From positions 37,365 through 101,364 of the forward strand of contig NZ_NASZ01000014.1 in the NCBI RefSeq assembly GCF_014596575.1: DNA of 64,000 bases, written 5' to 3'. The translations under genes and the position numbers were made by a program. This document shows positions 1-8,968 of the stretch, in pieces. Source of the DNA: Flavobacterium pokkalii (GTDB lineage Bacteria > Bacteroidota > Bacteroidia > Flavobacteriales > Flavobacteriaceae). Position 1 is the stretch's first letter. Each line of letters begins with the position of its first letter. Below the pieces are notes generated by a model that saw nothing but the letters and a program-made list of their open reading frames with translations, was not told the origin of the DNA and did no database searches.

Positions 1-1617
1 AGCAGCCGAAATGGAGATGTTCGTGTCAAAGCAACGGTTACCGATACTATTAAAGAAGGTGTTGTCTTTTTGCCAATGCATTGGGGAAAACAATTAGAAA
101 ATGATTTAAACAGAGCCAATAATCTAACGAATACTTTAGTTGATCCGGTTTCTAAAGAACCTGATTTTAAATATACGGCGGTAGCAGTAAAAAAATACGA
201 AAAACCATTTCAGAAAATTGCCATTGTGGGTGCCGGTGCCGCTTCATTCCGATTTATACAAAATTACCGGGAATTAAATACTACCGATGAAATTGTAGTT
301 TTCTCTAATGAGGTCAATCCTTTTTACAACCGTGTATTGTTGCCGGAATATGTAACCAACGAATTGTCCTGGGAAAATTTATTAAAAATCAGGAATGATG
401 ACGGTTTAAGCAAACTGAATATTACTTTGAAATCTGGTGTAGGTATTGAAAATATTGATACTACCTATAAAACCATCAAAGACAGTCGTGGCGAAATCCA
501 CACCTTTGACCGCCTGATTTTAGCTACCGGAAGTCGTCCTTTTATTCCGGAAAATGCTCAGTTACACCTTCCGGGACGTTTTACCATGCGTAGAAAAGAA
601 GACGCTGACCGATTGAAAAATTATTTGGATCAAACTAAATTGGATCCTGAAAACCAACACGTAGTAATAGTCGGTGGTGGTTTATTAGGACTCGAATTGG
701 CAGCAGCCTTAAAACATAAAAAAGTAAAAATCACCATAATCCAAAGAGCCTCCCGATTAATGGAACGCCAACTGGATCGTATTTCCTGTAAATTATTAGC
801 CGAAGAAGTGCAACTTCGTGACATTCAAATCTATTTTGATAATGAAGTAAGCACCGTTTTCGAATCCGATCATCCAAATGAATTGGAAATTGCACTGAAA
901 AGTGGTCGAATTTTAACTGCCAATGCCATTGTTTACGCCATTGGAACCGTTCCAAATATCGAAATTGCCAAAGAAGCCGGAATTGTTTGTGGACGCGGAG
1001 TGAAAGTCAACCAATATTTACAATCCTCTAATCCTGATATTTTTGCTATTGGCGAAATTGCTGAATTTGAAGGCAAATTATTCGGAATTACATCGGCTGC
1101 CGAAGAACAGGCTGATATTTTAGCCAACTATTTTGCCGGCGATATCAGTAGTTTTTATAAAGGCTCCATTTTGATGAATATTCTAAAACTGGAAGATATA
1201 AATCTTTGCAGCATTGGTGATTTGAGCATTCCTGAAAATGATGACAGCTATGAAGAAATCATTTTTTCGGATATGAAAAAACGCTATTACAAAAAATGTA
1301 TTGTTAAAGACGACTTACTCGTTGGTGCTATTTTAATGGGAGATAAAAACGAATTTGCCGAATTCAAAACCATGATTGAAAGCAAAATCGAATTGTCTGA
1401 CAAACGAAACCAACTCCTGAGAGGAAGTGCTGCTGCTGCCAAACCTGTAATAGGAAAACTGGTTTGCTCCTGCAGTCAGGTTGGAAGCGGAAACATAGAA
1501 GAAGCCATCAAATCCGGAACTACCAATTTTACCGAACTATGTAAGTCAACCGGTGCCGGACTGGGTTGCGGAAGTTGTAAAACCGAAGTAAAAGAGATTT
1601 TAGCTAAATGTAAGTGA
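1..1617 (+). CDS. Assimilatory nitrate reductase C-terminal part: molybdopterin domain end, NirB-like FAD module, BFD [2Fe-2S] domain (5' partial)
   Basis: The frame is open from base 1, so the gene starts outside the window; the TTG at 70 is an internal leucine codon. The first residues (SSRNGDVRVKATVTDTIKEG, then VVFLPMHW) match the end of a molybdopterin dinucleotide-binding domain of nitrate reductases. An FAD/NAD(P) disulfide-oxidoreductase module follows, with a dinucleotide motif IVGAGAASF, an ATGSRP segment and a second motif VVIVGGGLLGLELA. The C-terminus is a BFD-like [2Fe-2S] domain with Cys pairs in VCSCSQ and GLGCGSCK. The layout fits the cytoplasmic assimilatory enzyme that reduces nitrate to nitrite, with the flavin module passing electrons to the Mo centre. 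The molybdenum-cofactor operon next to it supports this. The catalytic N-terminus is not visible, so the substrate rests on context. Confidence 0.85.
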   Translation, partial: SSRNGDVRVKATVTDTIKEGVVFLPMHWGKQLENDLNRANNLTNTLVDPVSKEPDFKYTAVAVKKYEKPFQKIAIVGAGAASFRFIQNYRELNTTDEIVVFSNEVNPFYNRVLLPEYVTNELSWENLLKIRNDDGLSKLNITLKSGVGIENIDTTYKTIKDSRGEIHTFDRLILATGSRPFIPENAQLHLPGRFTMRRKEDADRLKNYLDQTKLDPENQHVVIVGGGLLGLELAAALKHKKVKITIIQRASRLMERQLDRISCKLLAEEVQLRDIQIYFDNEVSTVFESDHPNELEIALKSGRILTANAIVYAIGTVPNIEIAKEAGIVCGRGVKVNQYLQSSNPDIFAIGEIAEFEGKLFGITSAAEEQADILANYFAGDISSFYKGSILMNILKLEDINLCSIGDLSIPENDDSYEEIIFSDMKKRYYKKCIVKDDLLVGAILMGDKNEFAEFKTMIESKIELSDKRNQLLRGSAAAAKPVIGKLVCSCSQVGSGNIEEAIKSGTTNFTELCKSTGAGLGCGSCKTEVKEILAKCK

Positions 1618-1635
1618 GTACTCAGTACTTAGTGG

Positions 1636-1690
1636 TTAGTCCTTAGCATTTCTAAAGACTAAGGACTAAAAACTGTGGACTAAGGACTAA
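1636..1690. repeat. Intergenic inverted repeat plus extra direct copy
   Basis: TTAGTCCTTAG (1636-1646) pairs perfectly with CTAAGGACTAA (1659-1669) across a 12-base loop, and the right arm recurs exactly at 1680-1690. The element lies between the nitrate reductase and rubredoxin genes. It has no U-run and looks like one of the simple dispersed hairpin repeats found between flavobacterial genes. It could weakly terminate or stabilise mRNA; no function is shown. Confidence 0.6.
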
Positions 1691-1702
1691 AAAAATAAAG
1701 AA

Positions 1703-3145
1703 ATGGAATTAACACGATTGATAGTAAAAGGTGGCGTTATTTCGCCGGGAGAGTTAAGAAACATTGTCAACCTGAGTTTAGAACAGGGGTTGAAAAATAT
1801 TTCTTTTGGTTCCAGACAGGATATCATTTTTCCAAATGGTTTTGAATATTCTGAAACCGAAAATAACGGCAAACTGCACATTGTGTATCCCAATGAACAA
1901 AGCGGAAACAATATTGTTTCTTCTTATGTTTCGACCGATATTTTCAGAAACACACCCTGGCTTACGGGCAATAAATTTTTGTATGTATTGGAACAATTTA
2001 AAGAGCAGCCTGTTCTAAAAGTAAATATTACCGATCCTAAACAACAATTGGTTCCGCTATTTACAGGTCATATCAATTTTATCGCTTCGGAACACGAAGA
2101 TTATTGGTATTTGTACATTCGATTGCCTAACTGGCAACGTATGGAAGTTTATCCGGTGTTGATTTACAGCTGGGATATTGCCAAAATTTACTACGAAATT
2201 GAGCGTCTGGTGAGCGAAGAATCGATGGGAATTGATATGATTTTCAATTTGGTTAGTGAAAATATTGATTCTAATAACCGAACCATTGACAAATCGTTAA
2301 ATGTTCCTTTTTATCCATTTCCGTATTACGAAGGAATGAATCGTTTGGGAATTGACCAATATTGGTTAGGCTTATACTGGAGAAATAACCTCTACGATTT
2401 AGAATTTCTAAAAGAAATGTGCGATTTGTGTTTTGACTGCAAAATAGGAAAAATATGTATCACTCCATGGAAATCCTTTATTGTAAAAGGAATTCCAAAA
2501 GACCGAAAATTAGACTGGGAGAAATTCCTTGGAAAAAAAGGAATCAATGTGCGTCATTCGCTTTTAGAATTAAACTGGCACCTTCCTGTCGCAACCGATT
2601 GGTCTTTGAACCTGAAAACTTTTTTGGTGAGAACTCTGGATCAATTTGATATTAGTACCTACGGATTAACTTTCGGTATTTCCGAATACAATCGTGAAGG
2701 GCATTATTTTACTTCTATTGTCATTGAAAAAAACAAGTTGCCTAAAGATTTGGAATCCATCAAAATCAGAGACACCTATAATGTTTTGTATGCCAAACAT
2801 TTCGACCCAAATACCCGGGAATATATTGTTCACACTCAGGATATTGACAAACTTGAATTGCCAAGTATTCTTATCGAATTGAGTAAAAAATACTTTAACG
2901 AATTAGGAAGCAACACAACAACTGACAATAATACGGCTGCAACTGTTAAAAAAGAAAATCCGGAATATGATGTTTATCAATGTTCCGAATGTTTGACGGT
3001 TTACAATCCGGAATTTGGTGATGCGGTACAAAATATCGCCAAAGGTGTTCTGTTTGAAGATTTACCTGATGATTATTGCTGTTCTTTGTGCGAAGCTCCA
3101 AAATCTAATTTTGTACTTTTAACATCCGAAAAACAAGATATTTAA
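1703..3145 (+). CDS. NIR_SIR-like protein with C-terminal rubredoxin domain
   Basis: A 480-residue protein of two parts. Residues 1-395 resemble the ferredoxin-like half-domains of nitrite/sulfite reductases (GGVISPGELRN followed by SFGSRQDIIF near the start; ITPWKSFIVKGI at 253-264). The usual siroheme/[4Fe-4S] cysteine pattern is not evident. Instead there is a cluster C240-x2-C243-x2-C246-x5-C252. A spacer rich in T and N (402-418) leads to a rubredoxin domain with C427-x2-C430 and C460-x2-C463. It lies 85 bases downstream of the nitrate reductase gene in the same direction, so it is probably an electron carrier or accessory for nitrate or nitrite reduction. The rubredoxin call is strong; the role is inferred from position. 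Confidence 0.7.
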   Translation: MELTRLIVKGGVISPGELRNIVNLSLEQGLKNISFGSRQDIIFPNGFEYSETENNGKLHIVYPNEQSGNNIVSSYVSTDIFRNTPWLTGNKFLYVLEQFKEQPVLKVNITDPKQQLVPLFTGHINFIASEHEDYWYLYIRLPNWQRMEVYPVLIYSWDIAKIYYEIERLVSEESMGIDMIFNLVSENIDSNNRTIDKSLNVPFYPFPYYEGMNRLGIDQYWLGLYWRNNLYDLEFLKEMCDLCFDCKIGKICITPWKSFIVKGIPKDRKLDWEKFLGKKGINVRHSLLELNWHLPVATDWSLNLKTFLVRTLDQFDISTYGLTFGISEYNREGHYFTSIVIEKNKLPKDLESIKIRDTYNVLYAKHFDPNTREYIVHTQDIDKLELPSILIELSKKYFNELGSNTTTDNNTAATVKKENPEYDVYQCSECLTVYNPEFGDAVQNIAKGVLFEDLPDDYCCSLCEAPKSNFVLLTSEKQDI

Positions 3146-3171
3146 AACCAAAACTATCCAAAATACAATTT

Positions 3172-3723
3172 ATGAGTATCGAATACAAAACTGTTGATTC
3201 TTCTAAAATAACCATAACCGAATTAATGCTTCCATCGCATACGAATTTCAGTGGAAAAATTCACGGAGGTTATATTTTATCCTTAATGGATCAGATTGCT
3301 TTTGCCTGTGGTTCTAAATTTTCCGGAAATTATTGTGTAACAGCTTCGGTGGACACGGTAAACTTCCTAATGCCTGTTGAAGTGGGCGAATTGGTCACCA
3401 TGAAAGCCAGCGTAAATTATGTAGGAAACAGCTCGATGATTATCGGAATTCGGGTAGAAGCCGAAAACATTCAAACCGGAGTGATTAAACATTGCAATTC
3501 GTCTTATTTTACAATGGTTGCCAAAGACAAACAGGGAAAAAATGTAGCCGTTCCGGGATTGATTTTAACCACGCTGAAAGAAGTAAGCCGTTTTCAAAAT
3601 GCTTTGCGTCAAATTGCTTTGAAAAAAGAAAAAGAATACCAAAAAACCGTCGCAACCTTTGGTTCTATTGAAAACATTTTGAAATCAAAAGAATACAAAG
3701 TAAAAGTCGATTTTGAAAAATAG
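3172..3723 (+). CDS. Acyl-CoA thioesterase, hotdog fold
   Basis: A 183-residue single hotdog-domain protein of the YciA/BACH type. It shows the typical N-terminal segment HTNFSGKIHGGYILSLMD with the GG turn before the central helix, then VTASVDTVNFLMPVEVGE. Enzymes of this family hydrolyse acyl-CoA to free acid and CoA in the cytoplasm. The C-terminal 50 residues are charged and helical. The gene starts 26 bases after the rubredoxin gene and may share its transcript, though no link to nitrogen metabolism is obvious. Substrate chain length cannot be read from the sequence. Confidence 0.85.
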   Translation: MSIEYKTVDSSKITITELMLPSHTNFSGKIHGGYILSLMDQIAFACGSKFSGNYCVTASVDTVNFLMPVEVGELVTMKASVNYVGNSSMIIGIRVEAENIQTGVIKHCNSSYFTMVAKDKQGKNVAVPGLILTTLKEVSRFQNALRQIALKKEKEYQKTVATFGSIENILKSKEYKVKVDFEK

Positions 3724-3787
3724 GAGTTGGATAGACCCGACCGATTTTTTAAATCGGCCGAATCTATAAACAACATCTAAAAACGTG

Positions 3788-3814
3788 AAAAGCACAGTGT
3801 AACGCTGTGCTTTT
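3788..3814. terminator. Bidirectional terminator between thioesterase and moaA
   Basis: A perfect 10-bp stem AAAAGCACAG (3788-3797) and CTGTGCTTTT (3805-3814) with a 7-base loop, followed by a T-run. On the opposite strand it also ends in a T-run, so it can serve both convergent transcripts. A weaker imperfect palindrome centred on CCGATTTTTTAAATCGG lies just upstream, near 3740-3760. Confidence 0.8.
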
Positions 3815-3858
3815 TGTATTTAGAAAAATGACAAATCTCTAAAAGAATTATATAAAAA

Positions 3859-4866
3859 CTACCCCCCAATCGCAATCATAGAACGATTATCCTGGTTTAA
3901 AAGTGGGTTATCTACCGCTTCCGGAGTAGTCATTCCGGCTCTGACTTTTTTCTTGTTTCTAATAGCTGCCGCTATAATATTTTCCAACTTTTCACCATTT
4001 CGATAAGGAGTGAGTAAGTCGGTTTCTGAATTGGAAAACAGGCAATTTTTAATTTTCCCGTTTGCCGTAAGTCGAATTCTATTGCAGCCATCACAAAACG
4101 GATTGGTAATGGAACTAATAATTCCGAAACTGCCTAAATAATTTTTTATCTTAAATTCTCTGGCGGTGAAGTTTTTTTCGTCCTGCAATTTCTCCAAATT
4201 AGATTCTGAAAAATGAACAGAAACCTGATTTAAAATTTCCGTCTGAGAAACCATTTTGCTTCTGTCCCATTGGTTTCCGGCAAAAGGCATAAATTCGATA
4301 AAACGAATCGAAACCGGCAAATATTCAGTTAATTTGATAAAATCAATAATTTCATTATCGTTAAATCCTTTAATCAAAACCACATTTACTTTGACCTTAA
4401 AATCATTATTTAGCAGTAAATGCAAATTATCGATTACTTTTTCAAACTGATTGCGAAGCGTAATTGTGTTGAATTTAGAAGGAACTAAAGTATCCAGACT
4501 CAAATTGATTTTTTTGACGTTAAATTGTTTTAAAACATCAAGATGTCTGTCGATCAAAATTCCGTTTGTGGTTATGGAAATCTCTGTTTCCAATTGCGCT
4601 AATTTTTCTATAATTTCCGGGAAATCTTTACGTAGCAACGGTTCGCCACCAGTCAGTCTTATTTTGTTAACACCATGTTGCACAAATGTTTGGGCGATAG
4701 CAAAAACCTCATCGGCAGTCATTAAATCCTTTTTAGGAGATAATGCAATTCCTTCAGCAGGCATGCAATAAGTACAACGCAAATTGCATTTTTCAATCAA
4801 GGAAATACGCAAATAATTGTGTTTTCGACCAAAATCATCTGTCAATATGGGGTTATTTTGTGTCAT
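3859..4866 (-). CDS. moaA: GTP 3',8-cyclase MoaA (molybdenum cofactor biosynthesis)
   Basis: A radical-SAM enzyme of 335 residues that, with MoaC, converts GTP to cyclic pyranopterin monophosphate. The N-terminal [4Fe-4S] ligands are C27, C31 and C34 in CNLRCTYC. The second cluster that binds GTP is C258, C261 and C275 (CDGC and KNC). LTGGEPLLR (71-79) is the SAM-contact motif, and the chain ends in GG as expected for MoaA. It is the last gene of the minus-strand cofactor operon and overlaps the moaC-moaB gene by 14 bases. Confidence 0.96.
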   Translation of the reverse strand: MTQNNPILTDDFGRKHNYLRISLIEKCNLRCTYCMPAEGIALSPKKDLMTADEVFAIAQTFVQHGVNKIRLTGGEPLLRKDFPEIIEKLAQLETEISITTNGILIDRHLDVLKQFNVKKINLSLDTLVPSKFNTITLRNQFEKVIDNLHLLLNNDFKVKVNVVLIKGFNDNEIIDFIKLTEYLPVSIRFIEFMPFAGNQWDRSKMVSQTEILNQVSVHFSESNLEKLQDEKNFTAREFKIKNYLGSFGIISSITNPFCDGCNRIRLTANGKIKNCLFSNSETDLLTPYRNGEKLENIIAAAIRNKKKVRAGMTTPEAVDNPLLNQDNRSMIAIGG

Positions 4867-5767
4867 GATTTTTTCCTTTTAGGATGTGAAAAACATGTAA
4901 AACATGTGGAAAAACAGCATCCATAGATTCCTTCGCGCCATTAGCCGAACCCGGCAAAGCCATCACCAAACTGTCTCCGATTGTTCCCACCACCGAACGC
5001 GAAAGCATTGCATACGGCATTCTGTCCTGCCCATAATTACGAATCGCTTCTTCAATACCCGGGATTCTATTTTCTAACAAAGGTTCCAAAGCTTCCGGTG
5101 TTACATCTCTTGGTGAAAGCCCGGTTCCTCCGGTAAAAATCACCAATTGATTATCCTGAGAATATTTTTTAGTTCTGTCCTGGATAAAATCAACTTCATC
5201 AGGAATGATTTCGTAATGCGAAGTTTCTACTCCGTAAGATTCTAGTTTTTCTACAATAATTTTCCCCGAACGATCTTCTTTTTCTCCTGCAAAAATAGAA
5301 TCGGAACAAACAAAAACAGCTGCTTTTAAAACATCACGGAATCGGTTTTTATAAGACGATTTTCCACCTTTTTTCTCTACTAATTTAATAGTTGCTATTT
5401 CGATGTTTTTATCAATCGGTTTCAGCATATCATACATCGTCAACGCCACAATTGAGGCTCCGTGCATGGCCTCTACCTCTACTCCTGTTTTGTAAACGGT
5501 TTTCACCGTAAACAAAATATCAATCGTTAAATCCTTGATTTCATAAGCCACCGCCGTATATTCTATTGGCAGTGGATGACAATCCGGAATAGATAAATGC
5601 GTATTTTTTACAGCAAACAAACCCGCTGTTTTTGCCATTTCGAGGACATTCCCTTTGGGAACTAAATTTTTCTCAATAGCTTCAATGGTTTCCGGCAAAC
5701 TTACTTTTACTGTTGCCATCGCAGTTGCCGAACGTAAGGTATTTATTTTATGGGTGATATCAACCAT
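4853..5767 (-). CDS. moaCB: Bifunctional MoaC-MoaB fusion (cPMP synthase and molybdopterin adenylyltransferase)
   Basis: Residues 1-140 are MoaC: KGNVLEMAKTAGLFAVK (38-54), then CHPLPI (63-68) with the catalytic histidine, then GVEVEA and MYDMLK (96-116). Residues about 145-304 are MoaB/MogA: SDSIFAG and DRSG (155-168), FTGGTGLSPRDVTPEA (211-226) and ALPGS. MoaC completes cyclic pyranopterin monophosphate after MoaA. MoaB/MogA-type enzymes adenylate molybdopterin before molybdenum insertion. The fusion puts an early and a late step in one chain. The upstream neighbour moaE ends 3 bases before it. Confidence 0.93.
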   Translation of the reverse strand: MVDITHKINTLRSATAMATVKVSLPETIEAIEKNLVPKGNVLEMAKTAGLFAVKNTHLSIPDCHPLPIEYTAVAYEIKDLTIDILFTVKTVYKTGVEVEAMHGASIVALTMYDMLKPIDKNIEIATIKLVEKKGGKSSYKNRFRDVLKAAVFVCSDSIFAGEKEDRSGKIIVEKLESYGVETSHYEIIPDEVDFIQDRTKKYSQDNQLVIFTGGTGLSPRDVTPEALEPLLENRIPGIEEAIRNYGQDRMPYAMLSRSVVGTIGDSLVMALPGSANGAKESMDAVFPHVLHVFHILKGKNHDTK

Positions 5768-5770
5768 GTC

Positions 5771-6202
5771 TTATTTATTTTGCTTCCAAATGAAGTCTTC
5801 GTTTTCAAAAATTTCTTTACCAAAGATAGGCACTTCGGTTTTAATCCAGTTCACAATTGTTTCGGTCGCTTCATAAACTTGTGTACGATGTCCGGCAGAA
5901 ACAAAAACAAACAAACAGATTTCGCCAGCTTTTACAACACCCAAACTGTGATAAATATGCATACAAACCAAATCAAATTGGGCAAAAGCTCTTTCTCTGA
6001 TGACACTTAAAGCTTCATTAGCCATTTCTTCATAAGCAGTATATTCAATGGCTTTTACCACATTTTCCTCATGAACATCGGCGCGAACCTGTCCCAGAAA
6101 AATATTATGCGCACCAATGGTATGTTTCCCCTGATGTTTCGCAATCGAATCGGCTATGAATTCAGGAGAAATTGCTCCTTCTATGAAAACTTTTTTACTC
6201 AT
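5771..6202 (-). CDS. moaE: Molybdopterin synthase catalytic subunit MoaE
   Basis: A 143-residue protein of normal MoaE length. It contains GAHNIFLGQVR, IEYTAYEEMA, IYHSLGVVKAGE and GHRTQVYEATE; the last segments match the region around the MoaE active site. With MoaD, encoded two genes upstream, it forms the synthase that puts two sulfurs on cyclic pyranopterin monophosphate. It lies in the cofactor operon just upstream of moaC-moaB. Confidence 0.94.
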   Translation of the reverse strand: MSKKVFIEGAISPEFIADSIAKHQGKHTIGAHNIFLGQVRADVHEENVVKAIEYTAYEEMANEALSVIRERAFAQFDLVCMHIYHSLGVVKAGEICLFVFVSAGHRTQVYEATETIVNWIKTEVPIFGKEIFENEDFIWKQNK

Positions 6203-6257
6203 TTTTTTATATTTAACCGCAGATTCGCAGATTTTTAAACAATATTATTGGTAAATT

Positions 6258-7325
6258 TTAAATTGAAATAGCATTATTGGCTATAGCTTCTTCTAATTTT
6301 AAAGCACCACCTGCAATGCTTTGTACTTTTTGGAAAGCATATTTTTTAAGTAGCTCAACCGCTGCTTTACTTCGAATTCCTGATTGGCAATAAATTAATA
6401 TCGTTTTATTTGAATCTAATTTTTCTAAATTCATTTCCAAATCAGCAAGTGGAATTTGGAGTTGATTTGGTAAACTAATTTTAGGAAGTTCGGTCGCATT
6501 GCGTACATCCAGAAAAGTAACTTCTTTATTTTCTATTTGTTCCAAAGCTTCACTAGCTGTTATTTCTAAAGTTGTATTTTCAGCAACATCGTATTTTTTT
6601 TCGAAATCCAATCGGCTAAATGGAGTAGTATTGCTTTTAACCAACTCAAATTTTTGTTGGTCATTCGTCAGCATATTATAAATCAACAATTCGCCAGAAA
6701 GTACATTTCCAATTCCAAGAATCATTTTCAATACTTCATTGGCCTGAAACATCCCTATGATTCCCACCGAAATCCCCATTACTCCGGCATCTACACAATT
6801 TTTACTGTTGGAACTTTCATCCGGAAAAAGACAACGATACGTTGGGCCATTTTGATAATTAAATACTGAAACCTGCCCCTGGAATTTATAAATAGAACCA
6901 TAAACAAAAGGTTTATTGGTTAACTGACAGGCATCATTAATCAAATATTTGGTAGGCAAATTGTCGGTAGCATCGACCATAATGTCATAATATTCGAATA
7001 ATTCAATGGCATTTTTAGCATTTAAAGTATCCGCTATCGCATTAATTTGAATAGTTGGATTCAAAGATTCCGCCATTGCTTTAGCTTCTAAAGCTTTGGA
7101 TTTTCCTATCGCTTCACTTTTATAAATGACCTGACGTTGCAAATTGGTAATTTCGATAGCATCATTGTCAATAATACCTATTTCACCAATTCCGGCCGCT
7201 GCCAGATACGGTAAAATAGCCGCACCCAAACCACCAGCACCAATGATTAAAACTTTAGCCTGAGTTAATTTTTCCTGACCTTTTTCGCCAACTTCAGAAA
7301 GTATAATTTGTCGATTGTATCGCAT
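6258..7325 (-). CDS. moeB: MoeB/ThiF-type adenylyltransferase with C-terminal rhodanese domain
   Basis: A 355-residue protein. Residues 1-240 are an E1-like adenylyltransferase (IIGAGGLGAAILPYLAAAG; DATDNLPTKYLINDAC). Residues about 255-355 are a rhodanese domain with FLDVRNATE and the catalytic loop YCQSGIRSKA. It should adenylate the C-terminal glycine of MoaD, with the rhodanese domain supplying or relaying sulfur. moaD lies 26 bases upstream. The paired CxxC zinc motifs of E. coli MoeB are not visible; only single cysteines remain (YRCLFP and NCVDAG). The same fold activates ThiS, so a second role in thiamine synthesis is possible. Confidence 0.88.
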   Translation of the reverse strand: MRYNRQIILSEVGEKGQEKLTQAKVLIIGAGGLGAAILPYLAAAGIGEIGIIDNDAIEITNLQRQVIYKSEAIGKSKALEAKAMAESLNPTIQINAIADTLNAKNAIELFEYYDIMVDATDNLPTKYLINDACQLTNKPFVYGSIYKFQGQVSVFNYQNGPTYRCLFPDESSNSKNCVDAGVMGISVGIIGMFQANEVLKMILGIGNVLSGELLIYNMLTNDQQKFELVKSNTTPFSRLDFEKKYDVAENTTLEITASEALEQIENKEVTFLDVRNATELPKISLPNQLQIPLADLEMNLEKLDSNKTILIYCQSGIRSKAAVELLKKYAFQKVQSIAGGALKLEEAIANNAISI

Positions 7326-7351
7326 TATTGCTACTAATTAGAAATTTGTAT

Positions 7352-7588
7352 TCAACCTCCGGCAAACGGAGGCAAAAGTGCCACAACATCATTAGTCATC
7401 AACATATAACTGTTTTTGTCCTGCACCATTTTTTGATTGACTGCGATGCTATAAGAAAGCGAAGCCAAATCGTATTTTTGTTCTAATTCATCTACCAATT
7501 CCTGCAACGATAAATTAGCAAAAGGAATATTTTCTCCCTGAATATTTGTCTTCTCGGCTACTGCACCAAAATATTTTACACTTAACAT
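7352..7588 (-). CDS. moaD: Molybdopterin synthase sulfur carrier MoaD
   Basis: A 78-residue ubiquitin-like protein ending LLPPFAGG; the terminal Gly-Gly is the site of adenylation and thiocarboxylation. The first residues MLSVKYFGAVAEKT match MoaD. Its start codon shares one base with the stop codon of the cobA-type gene upstream, so translation is likely coupled. MoaE and the MoeB-like activator are encoded immediately downstream. Confidence 0.93.
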   Translation of the reverse strand: MLSVKYFGAVAEKTNIQGENIPFANLSLQELVDELEQKYDLASLSYSIAVNQKMVQDKNSYMLMTNDVVALLPPFAGG

Positions 7589-8397
7589 TATTCTGTAACA
7601 TTTAGATTTTGAAAAATAAACTCGTCATCACTATAAGCCGCTTTGGTAAAAACGGATAATTCAGAAGTGTGATTCACTACCTCACCTATCACGATAATTG
7701 CCGGAGAAGACAATTGATGCTCGGCAACCAGTTTACTAATACTGCTAACTTTACCAATCACTTTTTTCTGAGTGTCTTTAGTTCCGTTTTGAATAATAGC
7801 AACCGGCAAATCATCAGTTCGGTTATTTTGATAAATGGCTACAATTTCATCCAGTTTATGCATTCCCATTAAAATCACAACCGTAGCCGAAGATTGCGCC
7901 GCCAAACTCACATCTGTCGATAATTTATGAGCCGAAGTGGTTCCGGTAATAACCCAAAAACTTTCTGAAATTCCTCTTTGCGTTAAACTAATTCCATTAG
8001 AAGCCGGAACTCCTAACGAAGAAGATATTCCCGGTACAATTGCAGTTAACAAACCGTGTTTTTGAGCAAATTCAATTTCTTCACTTCCTCTGCCAAAAAC
8101 AAAGGGATCTCCTCCTTTTAATCTCACTACATGACCGTATTTTTGAGCCATTACTACAATTAACTCATTAATTTGATCCTGAGTATAAGCATGACAACCA
8201 AAACGTTTCCCTACAAAAACAATTTCTGCTCCTGCAGCCGCATATTGCAATAAATCCTCATTCACCAGTGCATCATAAAGCACTACATCTGCATCGCCCA
8301 GCGCTTTAATGGCTTTAATGGTAATTAGCTCTGCATCACCAGGCCCCGCTCCTACTATTGTCAATCTTGCTGTGTTTGCCTTTTTCATAATCTTCAA
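7588..8397 (-). CDS. cobA: Uroporphyrinogen-III C-methyltransferase (SUMT)
   Basis: A 269-residue SAM-dependent methyltransferase with the full SUMT signature: VGAGPGDAELIT near the start, then RLKGGDPFVFGRG and VPGISS. It makes precorrin-2 for siroheme, the prosthetic group of assimilatory nitrite and sulfite reductases. Its place between molybdenum-cofactor genes ties siroheme and molybdopterin supply to nitrate assimilation. The start overlaps the end of mobA by 4 bases; a second ATG three codons in (8388) is an equally possible start. Confidence 0.92.
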   Translation of the reverse strand: MKIMKKANTARLTIVGAGPGDAELITIKAIKALGDADVVLYDALVNEDLLQYAAAGAEIVFVGKRFGCHAYTQDQINELIVVMAQKYGHVVRLKGGDPFVFGRGSEEIEFAQKHGLLTAIVPGISSSLGVPASNGISLTQRGISESFWVITGTTSAHKLSTDVSLAAQSSATVVILMGMHKLDEIVAIYQNNRTDDLPVAIIQNGTKDTQKKVIGKVSSISKLVAEHQLSSPAIIVIGEVVNHTSELSVFTKAAYSDDEFIFQNLNVTE

Positions 8398-8963
8398 TTT
8401 TGGGTGTTCAATTCCTTTAATTCGGCAGGAGAATTTACATTTCTAAATTGCCCGCTTCTCTCATCTGCCACTTCTATTAGCTGATGTTTTACTTTTTCCA
8501 GCAAACGCATCATTTTTAAATCATTATCTTCAATAGACTTTTGCAAAACCGGAACTATTCTTTTCGAATAAATTCCAATCAAAGGGTGAATTTTATTGGT
8601 ATCTGAAAAAACAGAAACTTCAAATTCTACCTGATGTTTTGCTATCAATTCCTGTAAAATTTCCGTTGAAATCAGCGGAATATCACAACTTAATATCAAA
8701 TTCATTTCAGATTCCGAATGAACCAAAGCTGAATAAATTCCGCCAACAGGTCCTTTATCTAATTCAATATCTTTTATTTTTTTATACGACAAATAATCAT
8801 AATCAGAAGTATTTGTCACTAATTGTATATCCTCACTAATAGGCAAAACCGCTGCAATAATATGCTCTATAAATGGCTTTCCCTGAAAAAGCACCAATCC
8901 TTTTTCCGACTGCATTCGGCTGCTTTTGCCTCCGCATAAAATTGAGATGGTTACTTTTTTCAT
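8394..8963 (-). CDS. mobA: Molybdenum cofactor guanylyltransferase MobA
   Basis: A 189-residue nucleotidyltransferase of normal MobA length. The N-terminal LCGGKSSRMQSEKGL is the GTP-binding loop, and DKGPVGGIYSAL and SCDIPLIS follow in the family order. It adds GMP to molybdopterin to give the bis-MGD cofactor used by nitrate reductases of the DMSO-reductase family, consistent with the enzyme at the left edge. It is 5 bases downstream of moeA. Confidence 0.92.
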   Translation of the reverse strand: MKKVTISILCGGKSSRMQSEKGLVLFQGKPFIEHIIAAVLPISEDIQLVTNTSDYDYLSYKKIKDIELDKGPVGGIYSALVHSESEMNLILSCDIPLISTEILQELIAKHQVEFEVSVFSDTNKIHPLIGIYSKRIVPVLQKSIEDNDLKMMRLLEKVKHQLIEVADERSGQFRNVNSPAELKELNTQN

Positions 8964-8968
8964 TTTTT

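Noticed and set aside
630..1127. Minus-strand open frames within the nitrate reductase gene
   Set aside because: They are antisense to a clearly conserved coding sequence and show no domain or start signals.
70..1617. Nitrate reductase frame as a complete free-standing oxidoreductase starting at 70
   Set aside because: The frame is open to base 1 and the upstream codons encode molybdopterin-domain residues; the codon at 70 is TTG.
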